From NCBI GenBank assembly GCA_027605045.1, contig JAQFWX010000112.1, positions 1-64,000 on the forward strand: a stretch of 64,000 nt of DNA. The letters are read 5' to 3'. The notes under the pieces were generated by a model. That model made no database searches, had not been told where the DNA came from, and saw only the letters and a list, made by a program, of their open reading frames with translations. How positions within the stretch are numbered: the first letter of the stretch is position 1; every line of letters starts with the position of its first letter. Shown one piece after another: positions 34,897 through 47,532 of this stretch. The translations under genes and the position numbers were made by a program. The DNA is from Phallus indusiatus (lineage: Eukaryota > Basidiomycota > Agaricomycetes > Phallales > Phallaceae).

Positions 34897-36826
34897 CGTT
34901 TTGTGGGATAAATACTATAACAGGGACAAAGAGAGAGACATAAGAAATAGACAAACTGGAAACTGAGGAAAGAGGAGTTATGTAATGTGAAGAAGAACTT
35001 TGCTTTAGACACAGTCACAGTCACAGCTTGGTCACATGTAATTTATATCCTGCGCACCACGTCACTTGAGTCCGTTTCCAAATCCGTTTCTGCCTTTGGC
35101 AACCCAAATTGATCATTCCAATATCAAATATCATGCACGTTTCAAAAGCTTTCTTTCTTTAGGGCTCGGTGGGATAAAACGACCATCACTCGCCGATGAT
35201 AATTGCGGGGTTGTCAAAAATTGTCGTACCTAGTCTCCATTATAGTCAGGTTCCTTTGTCAATCACACGCTTCCTGTGCCACGTCGCGAGAAGGAGAATT
35301 CGTTTTACCAATGCTCCATCTTCCCGTTTAAGGGTCATTTGTCACAAAACACCGGGATCGCCCGCCATTCAACATCGGCATAGTTCCGTCCGATATCTCT
35401 TTTCGAGATAGATAATAATGTCGCAGCGAATGGAAAGCAATGCTGACGAACGCGACGTCGGACACTGCCCTGAGGGCACGCAAATTGATATTCCAATCTG
35501 CTGAAGAACTCGGCACGGTCCTGACGCACGACACGATCCGCTCAATTCGTCCAGGGGTCAGTGCACAGCATAGCCATACCCCGTCTGAACAGGTCTGAAC
35601 CCATATCTATCCCGACCAGTCACCAAAGCAATCTTGGTTCAGCCCCGTGCGTAGTTGGATCATGTGGATGAACTCCACCGACTGGCACAAATTAGTTAAT
35701 AATGACGTTGCTTCCGTGCTTTTTTTTCATCGGCGACATGAATCCCTCGTCCCACATGAGATGACGCTATTTAGGGCTTTTCATATATGCTCAATACCAA
35801 ACTCAAGCGATATCTACAAGTGTTTGGGTTAAATCTTTCAAATCACAAAGGTCTCCATTATCAATCGGGCAATTGATATCAGATTTTAGTTAGGAAAATC
35901 CTTTTAGAGCCCAATGACTTTCTGTGCCAAGATTTCAATGATAGTCGCCTCTTTATCACACTGGACCAAAGGGCGCTATTTGTGGAACTATACCTACCTG
36001 GGAAGTCCCTAACAGAGAACATGAAAATCAGGAGGAAATCCCTAGATGATCATTTTGTTTAATTTTCACGGTATGTATGTTCATTAAATCGATATAGAGG
36101 ACAGATTAATTCGTTTCTTTCTGGTGCAGCCCAGCTGTGCTATTTCCCGTCGATCTGGAAATCATAGTGCTCTTTAAAGCCTGTTTATGAGAATATTCTA
36201 ATATTGGAAGAATTAAAGAGTGAGTAATTAATGAATGGTTTATTTAGTGCTTTCGTTGCTAGCATGCCCAAGGTCGATATTAAATTTCATTGACGAAGTT
36301 TCATTCGTCGTCGCTGGAACAACATCGCCTTATCGTTATATTGTTTAACGAGCTTCCAAGGACGAAGGGGAATAACTAGTCCACGATTTTGTCGGTTCAT
36401 ATATGTACTCAACGCCACCCGGTGTCGAAGATGCTCGTTCGGTCATTCAATGGATCACCATTGTATTACTTGTGCTATAATGGACGAACAACCTTGCTGC
36501 TTCAAGTTAGCCACTCCTCTCGGCAGAATACTAGTAATGTTTTATAACCTCGCCATTTGTGATTCCGGCCAATTAACGGGACACTTTCGGGAAATAAACT
36601 TCCTAGGTTTGATCCGTTTCGCTACCCGCACTTTGTGAAAACAAATCACGAGTCAGACCGAGCATTCTTTTCGACACTCTGGAACGACCACGGGCCGGGA
36701 AAGCAAGGAGATGCAAAACACAAAATCCGCTATAACTGCGATTTATTCCACTGGATTTGCCGGGATATATATAATATTAATGATGTTTTACGTTTCAAAA
36801 AAGATTCTTTGACAATTTGTTGTAGG
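34897..36826. other. Long intergenic region, no gene seen
   Basis: 1.93 kb between divergently oriented genes (kinase - and mannanase +), one of the largest gene-free stretches in the window. Only short frames without motifs occur on either strand. No terminal repeats, poly-A tails or transposase fragments were noticed. The right end holds the mannanase promoter. Confidence 0.45.
36766..36774 (+). promoter_or_regulatory. TATA-like element upstream of the mannanase gene
   Basis: TATATATAA lies 53 bases before the ATG at 36827, a reasonable position for a core promoter of a strongly induced secreted-enzyme gene. Function is inferred from sequence and position only. Confidence 0.4.
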
Positions 36827-38582
36827 ATGAAGCTTTGGTTCGTATTTGCAGCTTTGATAGCGGCTCCCTACACTTTGGCTCAGTCGCCTGTATGGGGACA
36901 ATGTGGTGGTATGTGATGAAAATGATGAAGGTTGGGCATACATCTTACCATCTGTCATTTAGGTCAGAATTGGAGTGGTAAGCCAATTCGCAAGGAAAAA
37001 TGAATTGAATATTCTGACCCTTTCCTGCGAAATATGAAGGTTCAACCACTTGCGTCAGCGGATCCGTCTGCACCTACTCAAACCCATACTATTCTCAATG
37101 TCTACCCAGCACTGTCACTCCAACCCCTACACCCACTCCTGTACCGGTTTCACCAACACCGACGGCAACCAACTCGCCTGTATCGCCACCACCAAGCTCC
37201 ACTGGTTTCGTCAAAGTATCCGGTCAGAAGTTTGCTTTGAATGGCGAGGATTACATTGTTGCTGGGTTAGTCCGTCTCTACCCTATCAATTCATTTGGCT
37301 TATCTGGGCAAATAATTGATTAGGACTAATGCTTACTGGCTTGCTCAAGAAGCTAACGAAGACATTGATACCGCTTTCTCGGATATTGCTAATGCAGGCT
37401 TGACCACTGTTCGAACATGGGTAAAGTGCTTTTTACCCAAGTGATTTTAAACACATTTCTGATTCAAGATGATGATTAGGGTTTCAATGATGTCACAGCG
37501 TATGGATGCTCTCTACAAAACCCTACTTTTGCCCTATTTACACTTTCTATGTTATAGACCCCAAAACTACGGTGCTTACTACCAACTTTGGACAAACGGC
37601 ACTGCGACCATCAACACAGGAGCCAACGGGCTTGAAAAATTTGACTATGTCGTCTCATCCGCTAAAGCACACGGAATACGACTCATTGTAACGTTGACCA
37701 ACAACTGGAGCGATTACGGTGGAATGGACGTGTACGTTTCACAACTCAATCCAGGCGGAACACACGATACGTTCTACACGGACCAAACAATCATGGCCGC
37801 GTATCAAAACTATGTTAAAGCATGGATCGAAAGATACCTCGACGAACCGGGTATTATGGCTTGGGAATTGGCGAACGAGCCGCGCTGCTCTGGATCTACT
37901 GGGACGGCCTCGAGCGCATGCGACACCCTCGGCAGCACGATTTATACATGGGCTGCGACGATGTCGGCGTATATTAAATCGCTGGATTCGAACCATCTTG
38001 TTGCTATTGGTGATGAAGGTTGGTTCCAAGAAGCTAATCCGCCGACGTACCCGTATGCTCCTGGTGTTGGAATCAATTTTGTTACTAACCTTAATATTTC
38101 AACTCTCGATTTTGGGACTTTCCATTCTTATCCTGAGATAAAGAAACAAGATATAGACTGTTGCTTGACTCTTGGTCGTGCTGACGTTCATAATCTATTA
38201 GTCTTGGGGACAGGGAAATAACGAGACCTTGTGGGGTGTTGACTGGATTAATGCTCACGCCGCCGCTCAAAAGGCAGCTAACAAGCCTGTTATCATGGAA
38301 GAGTTTGGTGTAACAGACAATCAAGCAACCACCTATGCCTTGTGGTGGAACACGGTTCTCTCGAGTGGTCTCACCGGTATGTTAAACACCGTCGTGTTCT
38401 GCGCAATTTTTATAGAGTAGTTTCTTATCGCGAAAAACTATTTTGCAGGTGATCTTATCTGGCAAGCTGGTTCGGAATTGAGTACTGGTCCTTCTCCAAA
38501 TGATGGCTACGCCGTGTATCCTACAGGCACTGTCTATCCAGTTATGGAAAGCGCTGCTGCGGCGTTGAAACAACGTGGCTGA
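36827..38582 (+). CDS. Endo-beta-1,4-mannanase, GH5 with N-terminal CBM1
   Basis: Secreted enzyme that cuts mannan and glucomannan backbones in plant cell walls. The ATG at 36827 starts a signal peptide (MKLWFVFAALIAAPYTLA). A CBM1 cellulose-binding module follows over three exons: SPVWGQCGG, GQNWSG, STTCVSGSVCTYSNPYYSQC, with the four Cys of the fold. A Thr/Pro-Ser linker joins the GH5 domain: EDYIVAGTNAYWLAQEAN, TTVRTWGFNDVT, IRLIVTLTNNWSDYGGMDVY, then MAWELANEPRC (acid/base Glu in NEP), LDFGTFHSYPE, and KPVIMEEFGV (nucleophile Glu). The stop is at 38580-38582. Motifs fit subfamily GH5_7. The junction after TFHSYPE needs an intron at 38138-38201 that starts AT, not GT; without it the frame ends after about 27 codons. 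Otherwise it appears complete at about 430 residues. Confidence 0.9.
38138..38201 (+). other. Candidate non-canonical (AT-AG) intron in the mannanase gene
   Basis: Joining GAG (38135-38137) to TCT (38202) in phase 0 restores YPE-SWGQGNNETLWGVDW, the pattern expected of GH5_7. The 64-base segment removed starts ATAAAG and ends TATTAG. No GT donor nearby gives this frame. A canonical GTAAAG donor changed by one base is the simplest reading. Confidence 0.5.
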
Positions 38583-38904
38583 AAAAAATGCAGGAAGTAA
38601 TCAAAGTTGATTACCGTGTCATAAAAGAAAATTGTCTTTCTAGTTCACATTTGGTCTTGCGTATCAAGGTTCATTATAAAATATTAACAACAGGCATGGC
38701 ATATACTATATTCTTAAGGCCTGTACTAGCATACTGTCATATTACAAACACAGCTAATACATCGAAAAGAGAAAGAAGAAGAAAGAATAGAATAATTAAG
38801 AAACATGGAAAAGAAAAAAAGGAATTTAAGACCTTAGTTGGGGGTGAAAGGAGCAGGATAGTTTGATAAGACCACGCATTCTAAATTCAGGTTTCTGTAG
38901 CTCT
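38583..38904. other. Convergent intergenic spacer (mannanase / histone H3)
   Basis: 322 bases between two converging stops. It is A-rich toward its right half (GAAAAGAGAAAGAAGAAG-like runs) and contains no supported gene. Confidence 0.45.
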
Positions 38905-39853
<949 letters not shown>

Positions 39854-41419
39854 TTACGACGATATTTACGACAAGATTTCGAGTAAAGCGAGTTGATGTG
39901 GCAGAAAGATGCACGAGATGATTGTGGTTTGAGACAGAGGTAGAAAGTGGGGGGGTGTCTCTTCTCAGTTTTTTGCACCTCTTTTTGCCCCCAACAGCTG
40001 TCGCAGTTTCGCTCCTGGTCCGTGCGCCCTGATGTGGTCCATTGTGGGTCCCGCAAAAATAATGCATCTAGTGCTCGGAATTTTTATCCTTCAATTCACT
40101 TCCGACCGCGCCTCCCGGTATACAATGGCTGACGGAGTAGAAAAATACTGTATTTGACTCGGATTTCTTCTCCTTGACTCATTCGAATAGTTTTCATGTA
40201 TTTGTAACTTTCTGTCCCTGTGACTTGTCCTGCAGGTCCTGGTCCAGATACAGGTTTTGTAATTAAAGTCTTTCCATTCGATGGTGTACACTGTCGAACC
40301 TAGCGCTGGCGCAGATGTTTTCAGCCAAAAATCACCAGCAATTCATACCTAGATTTCCTGACAATTCCTATCTACAATAAACTTGAGAGGTACAAATAAC
40401 CAGCAACATCTCAATTCCGCTCGGAACTGTTCGGACAAGAACTTTCAAACTCCTTCAAGATGTGTATGGAACATGCACTCTATTATTATTACTTTTTTCA
40501 CAAGGATTTAATACTCGTGAGTACGTATTCAATTTGGGTTCATTGTTTATTCTGTTCAAGACACAATTCGAACAAGTGCGGTATGTGCCACACTCCGAGT
40601 CACTCCAATGTGATTCCGTCATTATTATCATCATCATTATTCGGTAGCAATTATGATTTGGCGGGCATTCCGTCGGACTTCCGAATCGAATTCGGAGTCT
40701 ATCAATCAAGTATGCTTGTTCATCCTGGCTGCGAAGATTTCAAATATTGACAACTTTGCATTTTGTATTCTGCCACAGTAAGGATTCTTCAAGTTTCTGG
40801 TATCCACCATGTACGGAAGCCCCTGACGGCTGCATTTGAACTGACGAATCTTCCATGGTTTTTTTAAGGCAATTTGACCATCATTAAAGTTGCAAAGTTC
40901 GATGCCCAAGGTAGGAAAATGGAAAAGCCAGAAGACCTTGGCTGCCTATAAAAATCATCTTCAAGATTCGACCAGTTTTCAACGTCTTTAGACGGATGTA
41001 CTCACATCCTGATGTGAGCGTTATGCTGGTAGTCTGATTTCAGTAGATTACAATCAACCTGTCGTGAAGATGGAGGTGATTACGTAAGAATCGCGAACTT
41101 GGAACCGAAAGAGGTACCTGACAATCTTGACAGACCACCGCCCGGAATGAAAAGCAGCTCACCGCCTCTCATAAAAATCCCTCTCTATCAAATATTATCA
41201 TGAAACAATTTCAATCGCTCTTTTCAGTAGTAAACTGACCTCACGCAGCCCTCGCGCGGTGCGTTAAGTCCTAAATTAGGACATACGCGCCAAGCCATCT
41301 CCGTATTGGAGTTCGGTCTTGATTAGCGACGGAGATACCCAAACGTGATCATATTTCGTTCTTGTTCTCGTTTTTATCTTCGCCGTCTATTGGCTCCTTC
41401 CTTTTCTTCCTTTTTTTTC
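39854..41419. other. Intergenic region between histone H3 and GT17
   Basis: 1.57 kb between divergent genes. It holds short AT-repeats (TTATTATTATTAC near 40480, and ATTATTATCATCATCATTATTC near 40620). Small open frames at 40455-40750 lie over these repeats and are not convincing. No H4 gene or tRNA found. Confidence 0.45.
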
Positions 41420-42745
41420 ATGCTCTCCAGATCACTGTGTAAACCTCGATTCGTTATAATTGCACTTTTCTTGCTCGTATCTTTGCATCTAATATTGCGC
41501 AATTTTTTTATTTTCAGAAATCATCTTTCATACGCGACAAGACCTATATGGGACACGCCATTCAGTTTTTCGGAAACTATAACACACTATTATGGCGAGG
41601 ACATGCCTATTGATGCTCACGTTTGTCGTTTGCATGGCTGGGATCCAAGACCGTCCCAGACCGAGACGGTTGTTTTCGATGCTATGCTTATGAGCAACGA
41701 ACTTGACCTGCTCGAGATTCGTCTGAATGAGTTAGACGCTGTAGTGGACTACTTTGTCATCCTGGAGTCCAATGCTACATTTACTGGGTTGCCTAAAAAG
41801 ACCTACTTCGCCGACAACAGAGAGAGGTTCTCCAAGTTTGAAAAGAAAATCTTATACCAATTGTGAGCATGCGCAATGATTTACTCAAATCCCCAAGTTG
41901 ATTCCCTATGCCTTGTTAATTCATAGTTTTCCTGGATACCCTTTATCACCTGGTAAAACACCATGGAATACCGAAGCTGATACTCGTGATGCAATGACAA
42001 AGGCTTTACGCTCATATATAGGGGTGTTAACACCCAACGCTGCTAATGTCGTTATTATGTCGGATATCGACGAAATACCCTCCCGCCATACGTTGTCGCT
42101 CCTTAGAACCTGCGATTTCAAAGATTCCTTACATCTGCAAATGCGCACATATCTGTATAGGTATGTACCCGTAGTACCAGTTGATTAAAAGGTATCATAT
42201 CCAATCTCTCTGTTGATGTAGCTTTGAATGGTTCCTGGGCCTCTCCAGCTGGCGCGCCAGCGTACAAACTTGGAACTCTGAAAGCTTTTATCGACACTCT
42301 AAAAGTACGGAAAGAATACTGGCTGATGCGGGATGGCATTGTAGTTATTGCTTCCGACATATTTCGGATTACATCGTCAAAATGCAAGGTTATTCGCATG
42401 CCGATCGTTTAGCTGGACGAACGGAGTTGCTAGAACCGGACTATATACAAGATACCATCTGTAAAGGAAAAGACATTTTCGGAATGCTACCGGAAGCTTA
42501 TACTGTACGTCATATTTATGCGAACAAATACGTTCATTGACTCAAAATTTCGCTTTTAGTTTTCGGATTTGTTGTCGCAAATGAATCCGGCCCCGTGAGT
42601 TAAAGTTTCTGGGGTTATTCAACGATGATATTGATTTCATTTTGTTAGATCTACATCAGCGGTGGGATTACCTAGCTTTTTAATACGGAACGCAGAAAAA
42701 TTTAGCTTTCTTCTGCCTGGAGGATGTCAGCGGACGCCTCAGTAG
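41420..42745 (+). CDS. GT17 family glycosyltransferase (MGAT3-like)
   Basis: Family GT17 includes animal beta-1,4-mannosyl-glycoprotein 4-beta-N-acetylglucosaminyltransferase. The ATG at 41420 begins a short basic segment and a single membrane anchor ([20 protein letters not shown]), giving type II Golgi topology. The domain shows [20 protein letters not shown], then [15 protein letters not shown] and [12 protein letters not shown]; next exon [17 protein letters not shown], then [16 protein letters not shown] with a DxD-like DID metal site; then [35 protein letters not shown] and SHADRL. The last exons read [18 protein letters not shown], ending at 42745. Introns keep the frame. Fungi lack the bisected complex N-glycans made by animal MGAT3, so the acceptor here is unknown. 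Confidence 0.86.
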
Positions 42746-44231
42746 ACCCGTCGCCGGTTTACACCTTGAAACATTAACCCACTTTCCACCCTATCGGCCG
42801 TATTTAATTGTGGTTTTCACTGCTTATTGTTGTAATATCAAGTTTCACCCAATGCTGTGTAGTATACCAAGCTTTTAGTGTATAACAAAATGCATGTTTA
42901 CATCGCTCTGAGGACACGAAATAACCTATCGTGGCGGCGTTCTAGAGGCGCCAGTGGAACCGTAGTCTGGTGAACACTTGCTGCATCTTCCCTTGAAAAG
43001 ACCAGACCACCGTTAATAAGCGCAACGTCAGACACGTCTACATCAATTCAATGGTAAACTCCATTCCACTGGGACAGATTCGGGATTAGTAGCGGGTACT
43101 ATCCCTCCTCCTTTGCCCGAACATAGCAGGAGACGGGGGTCAATCTCGACACCGGGAAGTCTGATGTGCAAATAGACGACCGAGGAGGTTATATCCAGTA
43201 CGTACACTGTAGCTGCTTATCTTACATTTGCACATTATATGTTACATTACAGTTCATTCCCAGACGACATTTAGAGGTTGGGTTTCCAAGTCGAGCTTCT
43301 TTGATCAGTGGTAGTTTTGGGGACTCACACAACATGCGGATTTCAACTGTTTGGCACACACCCGACATGCCGACTGCAGTGATGCAAAAACTTTGGATCC
43401 CATGGAAATCATAACCAATTCAGAGGAAATACCGGGAACAGGCGTTGTTAGTCAATCATGCGTTTTTTTACTTTACGGTCCGCGATTCATTGTCGTCTTC
43501 CTCCCCGTAACTTTTTAGGTAGGAAACATAGTCTGAACCAAACCATTAGCATCCGCTCCGCAGCACCAAAGTCAGACGCCGGATTTTGGAATTGTTATTG
43601 AGGGCAGTATGGAGCTTATAATGGAGAGTGGGGACGTGAGACTTCTCAAACTAGGGTGAGTGTGGTATCTCGACAGCTGAAATTGAATTATACTTATACG
43701 CTACGTTTTTGTCTTTCAATCTACGCAAAAGATTCAAATTGAAACAAACTATGGGTGGCGGAATCCATCTTCCACGGAGTGGTGTAGAATGTTTTTCGTG
43801 GGCGGTGCGTCGACGAATACAAAGTGAAGAAGAAAAAAGCGTCAAGCTCCATAACAAAAAGCTCGAATATAAATATACGGGGAAAGAAATCTCCTGCATA
43901 TCAGCTAGGTTTGGCACATACCCGGAAAGCTGCGCTCTACCCTTCAGTTCGGTCGAGCCTACAATCAGGCCCATTCTTTTTCCTAATTTGGGAATTAGCC
44001 ATCGGAGAGCTGACATAATTGATTCAAAGTCACTTCCTAATGCGGAAATTAGCCATCGGAGAGCTGACATAATTGCTCGAAGTCACACCGCTGCTTTCAC
44101 CTCGGAATGGCGGCATGGGCATCTCTTAAATATCGTGCTGTCTCGCATTCTCTGCAAGGGTATTATTTTCCTCTCCTGCCTTATTTAACATCACTTTGGA
44201 ACTTGGCCCGACATTCTAGGCTCAACCAGAT
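42746..44231. other. Intergenic region with possible coding relic and tandem repeat
   Basis: 1.49 kb between GT17 and the SDR gene, both on the plus strand. A plus-strand frame from about 43025 to 43170 includes TDSGLVAGTIPPPLPEHSRR and is followed by a GT-AG-like stretch, but no family is recognised. It may be a gene relic. A 54-bp tandem duplication lies at 43980-44086. Confidence 0.35.
43980..44086. repeat. Imperfect tandem duplication of about 54 bp
   Basis: Unit A (43980-44033) and unit B (44034-44086) are adjacent. Both contain ATTAGCCATCGGAGAGCTGA and continue CATAATTG, ending in AAGTCAC. They differ at a few positions and by one base in length. It lies about 150 bases upstream of the SDR start codon. 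Confidence 0.85.
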
Positions 44232-45246
44232 ATGGAGAAAAAGGTCGCACTTGTGACGGGATGCACGACTGGTGGTATCGGATTTGCGTAGTGCGTATAC
44301 CCGGTGAACGTCGTGTCTGATTTCTGTAAGGTTTACTTTGTGTAGCTGCGAAAATCTTTTGGCTAGGGGATACACAGTATATGCCACCTCGCGGTTCGTT
44401 GAAACGATTGTAGGACTCGACCATCCTCGAGCCAAGTTGATGCCTCTTGACGTCACGCACGATCAACAAGTAATCGACGACGTCGTCAATACTATTATCC
44501 AAAATGATGGCCAAATTGACCTGCTAATAAATAACGCTGGTGTTCTCGCACCTGGTGAGTAGTAGTTTTTGTTGTCATCTCAATCGTGCCTCTGAATAAA
44601 TATCGTTGCTTCGTTTTAGGCCCCATCATTGATTTTAATGTGGATCAGATGAAGGAAATATATGAGATTAACGTTTTTTCCATTCTAAAATTGTGTCGTG
44701 CTGTGATACCGCATATGGCACGGCGTAAAAGGGGGACGATTATTAACATGGGCTCAGTCGTTGGTTCATTGTGAGTCAACACCCCTTCATAGTACCCATT
44801 TAGTCACACCCCTGACATTTCATCAAAACCCAAGTCCTACGCCATGGATGGCAATATATGACTCGTCCAAAGCCGCCTTACATACTTTAACTGAAGTTCT
44901 TTTCCTGGAAGCTCGTCCTTTCAACATCCGTGTAGTTCTTGTCACACCTGCGTCGATCAAATCAAACATGCTTGCGAAATTCGAGGACTACGAACTATCT
45001 CCGGATAGCATGTACAAAAACTATGCACACAACGTACGGGAGCGGCTTGACTCTGCCTGCGAGCCTGGAGCAACCCCGCCAGAAGTTTTCGTCGAAACTA
45101 TCTTAGGGAAGGTTCTAAAGTCTAATCCGCCAATTCATATTCTTACTGGGTTTAAATCGAATATGTTCAGAATGTTGGGACTGCTGCCTCGGAAAGTGTA
45201 CCTGAATATTGTTTGGGATATGTTTTCCAAAGCGAAGCACGATTAA
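44232..45246 (+). CDS. Short-chain dehydrogenase/reductase, AYR1-like
   Basis: Classical SDR with a Rossmann fold using NADPH. The ATG at 44232 gives MEKKVALVTGCTTGGIGFA, the TGxxxGxG cofactor loop. Further: YTVYATSRFVETI, LMPLDVTHD, QIDLLINNAGVLAPG (NNAG), a regular helix with EINVFSILKLCRAVIPHMAR, RGTIINMGSVVGS with the catalytic Ser region, and WMAIYDSSKAALHTL with the YxxxK pair. A C-terminal extension (LKSNPPIHILTGFKSNMFRM and PRKVYLNIVWDMFSKAKHD) is hydrophobic and typical of membrane-associated yeast Ayr1 (1-acyl-dihydroxyacetone-phosphate reductase) relatives. The stop is at 45246. Short introns keep the frame. The true substrate is uncertain since SDR specificity is hard to read from sequence. 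Confidence 0.85.
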
Positions 45247-45637
45247 CAATAAAGTCAAAGTATCTACTTGCCTTTCCCGTTGCGTAATATACTTGTGTAA
45301 AGATAATTATTTTCCACACAGATTTGATACATGATAACTAAATGGGGCGATGTTATAATGACAGTATTTTGAATTAGAGCAGACTCACTGCACTCATGTT
45401 CCTCTGTCTGAGTGCAAGCGACGGTGCGACGGTCGACCACCGTGAGCGACCTTGCACGTGACCCGGACTAAATTTATGGTCCCGGGCACTGGCCAGTAGC
45501 CACCGAGAGAAAGTGACGTTTTCCTTGGACCATTTCCTCTTATCCTCTCCACCAGCTCCCTACGCTCCCTTCCTTATAATTCTCGAATAATCTGCATTTA
45601 CTGCTTTCTCTCTCTCTCTTTTTGATTGAAAAAGAAC
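45247..45637. other. Intergenic spacer, promoter of small membrane protein
   Basis: 391 bases between two plus-strand genes. It contains GCACGTGACC near 45455 (E-box-like) and a TCTCTCTCTCTT run just before the ATG. No gene seen. Confidence 0.4.
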
Positions 45638-46355
45638 ATGTTTGGTTATGAACCCCAATACAGAAAAAACCCTTCAAGCGCAAGGATGCTATCTAATTTG
45701 ATAGACGTTGTTCGATTATCGAACGATTCGGCTCAAGCTGTATGTCTTTTAAACTGGGTCTTTACTTTCTACATTCGCGTTTTCATTTATGATGTTCTCT
45801 TATCTCTAGACGTCCACCCCTTCTCCGGAACCTGTGCATAAGTCGGACGTACCGGAAATCGACGGCTCTCACGGAGGTACGATATACTATTTCTATGCTT
45901 CATAACGTTGCACTAAAAGATATATGTTATACAAATTTTTTACTGTTCTTGTTTTTGTTTCGTGTTTTCTTTTCGTAGCTTTCATCGGTCTGATGGTCGG
46001 TCTATCGGCGATCATTTTGATTTGTTGTGGTCTGGTGTATTATCTACTGCGCACTCGCCCTCGCGACGCCGGTGATGCGGCTCGTGGCTTATACAGGAGT
46101 CCAAAAGATTCTCGTACCAAAGGACAATGGAACGATGAATTCGACGCCGACAGCGAGGATGAGGATATTGAGAAGCAAATTCCCCTTCGCCGCCGTGATG
46201 GAGACAGAGCCGACGGGAATGGACCGTCCGCGCCGAAAACGCAAGAAAACGCGAGGCACGATAGTGGTGATGATGACTCGTTTGATCCGGAGAAAATTCG
46301 TGCGACCGTTGTAAAATCTGGCAGTTCAGCTGCTCCTACCCAATCTGCTTCGTAG
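45638..46355 (+). CDS. Small single-pass membrane protein, function unknown
   Basis: Not a family I can name. The ATG at 45638 gives MFGYEPQYRKNPSSARMLSN, then LIDVVRLSNDSAQ. Two short introns lead to TSTPSPEPVHKSDVPEIDGS and then one strong membrane helix (AFIGLMVGLSAIILICCGLV, then YYLLRTRPRD). The helix is followed directly by Arg residues, so the C-terminal tail is probably cytosolic. Two Cys at the membrane edge could be palmitoylated (inference). The tail of about 110 residues is highly charged (FDADSEDEDIEKQIPLRRRD) and ends in Ser/Ala-rich sequence at 46355. There is no N-terminal signal peptide, so the helix would act as a signal anchor. The short Ser/Thr/Pro-rich outer segment recalls wall or plasma-membrane sensors, but it is too short to claim that. 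Confidence 0.65.
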
Positions 46356-46791
46356 TTTCTTCTTTTTTGATAATCAAGACATCACCAGAACATTTCAATG
46401 CTCTTCACCGATACGCTCACTCATTGGTTAGAGGCTGTTATAGGACTGTTTTTTTTTCCTTTCACCTTGGACTTCTTTATTTTTTTGACCCTTGCTTGCT
46501 TCGTCTCGCTATCACTATCCTTCGTGAACTCTTTGTACCATTCCTTTTTCCCGGCCTAATTGTTGTTCCTATTGGTGTTTAGTTTCGAAGCGTCTAATTT
46601 ATTGTTATGCTAACAACTCGAATTGTTTTTTATAACAAAATCTTATAGAAAAGACCCTTTTTTTTTTGAAACCAAGTCGTCGCTGGACGATTCCCGTAAG
46701 GAATTATTGATCTGTGATGCATGTGATGTGTCATGATAGACTGGGATGCACCCCAAGTTCTCAACGCAAGTAAGGACCGTAGAATACACCT
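46356..46791. other. Convergent intergenic spacer
   Basis: 436 bases between converging stops of the small membrane protein and the ICT1-like gene. T-rich on its left, with poly-T runs near 46447 and 46659. No gene seen. Confidence 0.45.
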
Positions 46792-47532
46792 TCAGTCCCC
46801 ACGTCTATTGCTTTTAACCGCAGACCTGTACATCTTTGACGCACGATTCCGAGCTTTCATTGCGCGTTCATGATCTCGTTTGCGCGCCATGCGTTCTGAA
46901 TCAGGAGGTGTCGGAATAATTGATGAGCAGACGTCGTATATTATGGCATGTAGCTGGAAACACAATCATTCGTCAATTGCAGGCTTGTGAACTGCCTGAC
47001 GTGTCTCGACCTACTTTTTTGAAGCAGTCGTCGATGTTTTGAGCTTGACTCCGGGTTTGGGTAGATGATACCAGTAGACTATTGGAAGAAGCAACATATG
47101 CCGGCTGACACGAGATCATCAAGAGTGATTATGAGACAATTGAAAGTGCGTACGTTATTCCTCAATTGCATTCGTGCCCATGGAGGAATCCACGACTTGT
47201 CAAGCGAACAACGAATAGTAGCTTTGGTGTTAACTTTATTGACATTCTAATGATAATGATTTTCAGCACTCAAAATTTATAAGAGAATTAATCCAAAAAA
47301 TGATACGAACTTGTCCACCAGGACCTGAGCTCCTAGCAAAAGTCATCTCGACTTCATCTCTTGGAATAGAACATTGAGAAAAATCTTTAAGCCACACTCT
47401 GGCTAATGCCACCTCTTCTGCAGAACCAGGAGGGTTAGACAAGGTTGGCGGTTTAGGAAACTTTGCGCTGGAGAAGGAACGGGTACACACTGCGCGTGTG
47501 TGTGATAAGAATAAATACGAGTGCAGATTCAT
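46792..47532 (-). CDS. Mitochondrial ICT1-like peptidyl-tRNA hydrolase / release factor
   Basis: Class I release-factor-like protein with a GGQ domain, related to human ICT1/MRPL58 and bacterial ArfB, which free stalled peptides from mitoribosomes. The ATG at 47532 gives MNLHSYLFLSHTRAVCTRSF, an Arg-containing presequence. Then VALARVWLKDFSQCSIPRDE, VEMTFARSSGPGGQ and, after an intron, NVNKVNTKATIRCSLDKSWI: the catalytic GGQ and the following NVNK block. After further introns comes LHAIIYDVCSSIIPTPPD and a very basic tail (RKRDHERAMKARNRASKMYR) ending at 46792, matching the C-terminal tail ICT1 inserts into the ribosome mRNA channel. The codon-recognition domains of full release factors are absent. 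The frame extends upstream of the chosen ATG, but the internal Met best fits a targeting signal. Confidence 0.85.

Noticed and set aside
34897..36826. Suspected transposon remnant in the long gene-free region
   Set aside because: No terminal inverted or direct repeats, target-site duplication or transposase/reverse-transcriptase motifs were seen.
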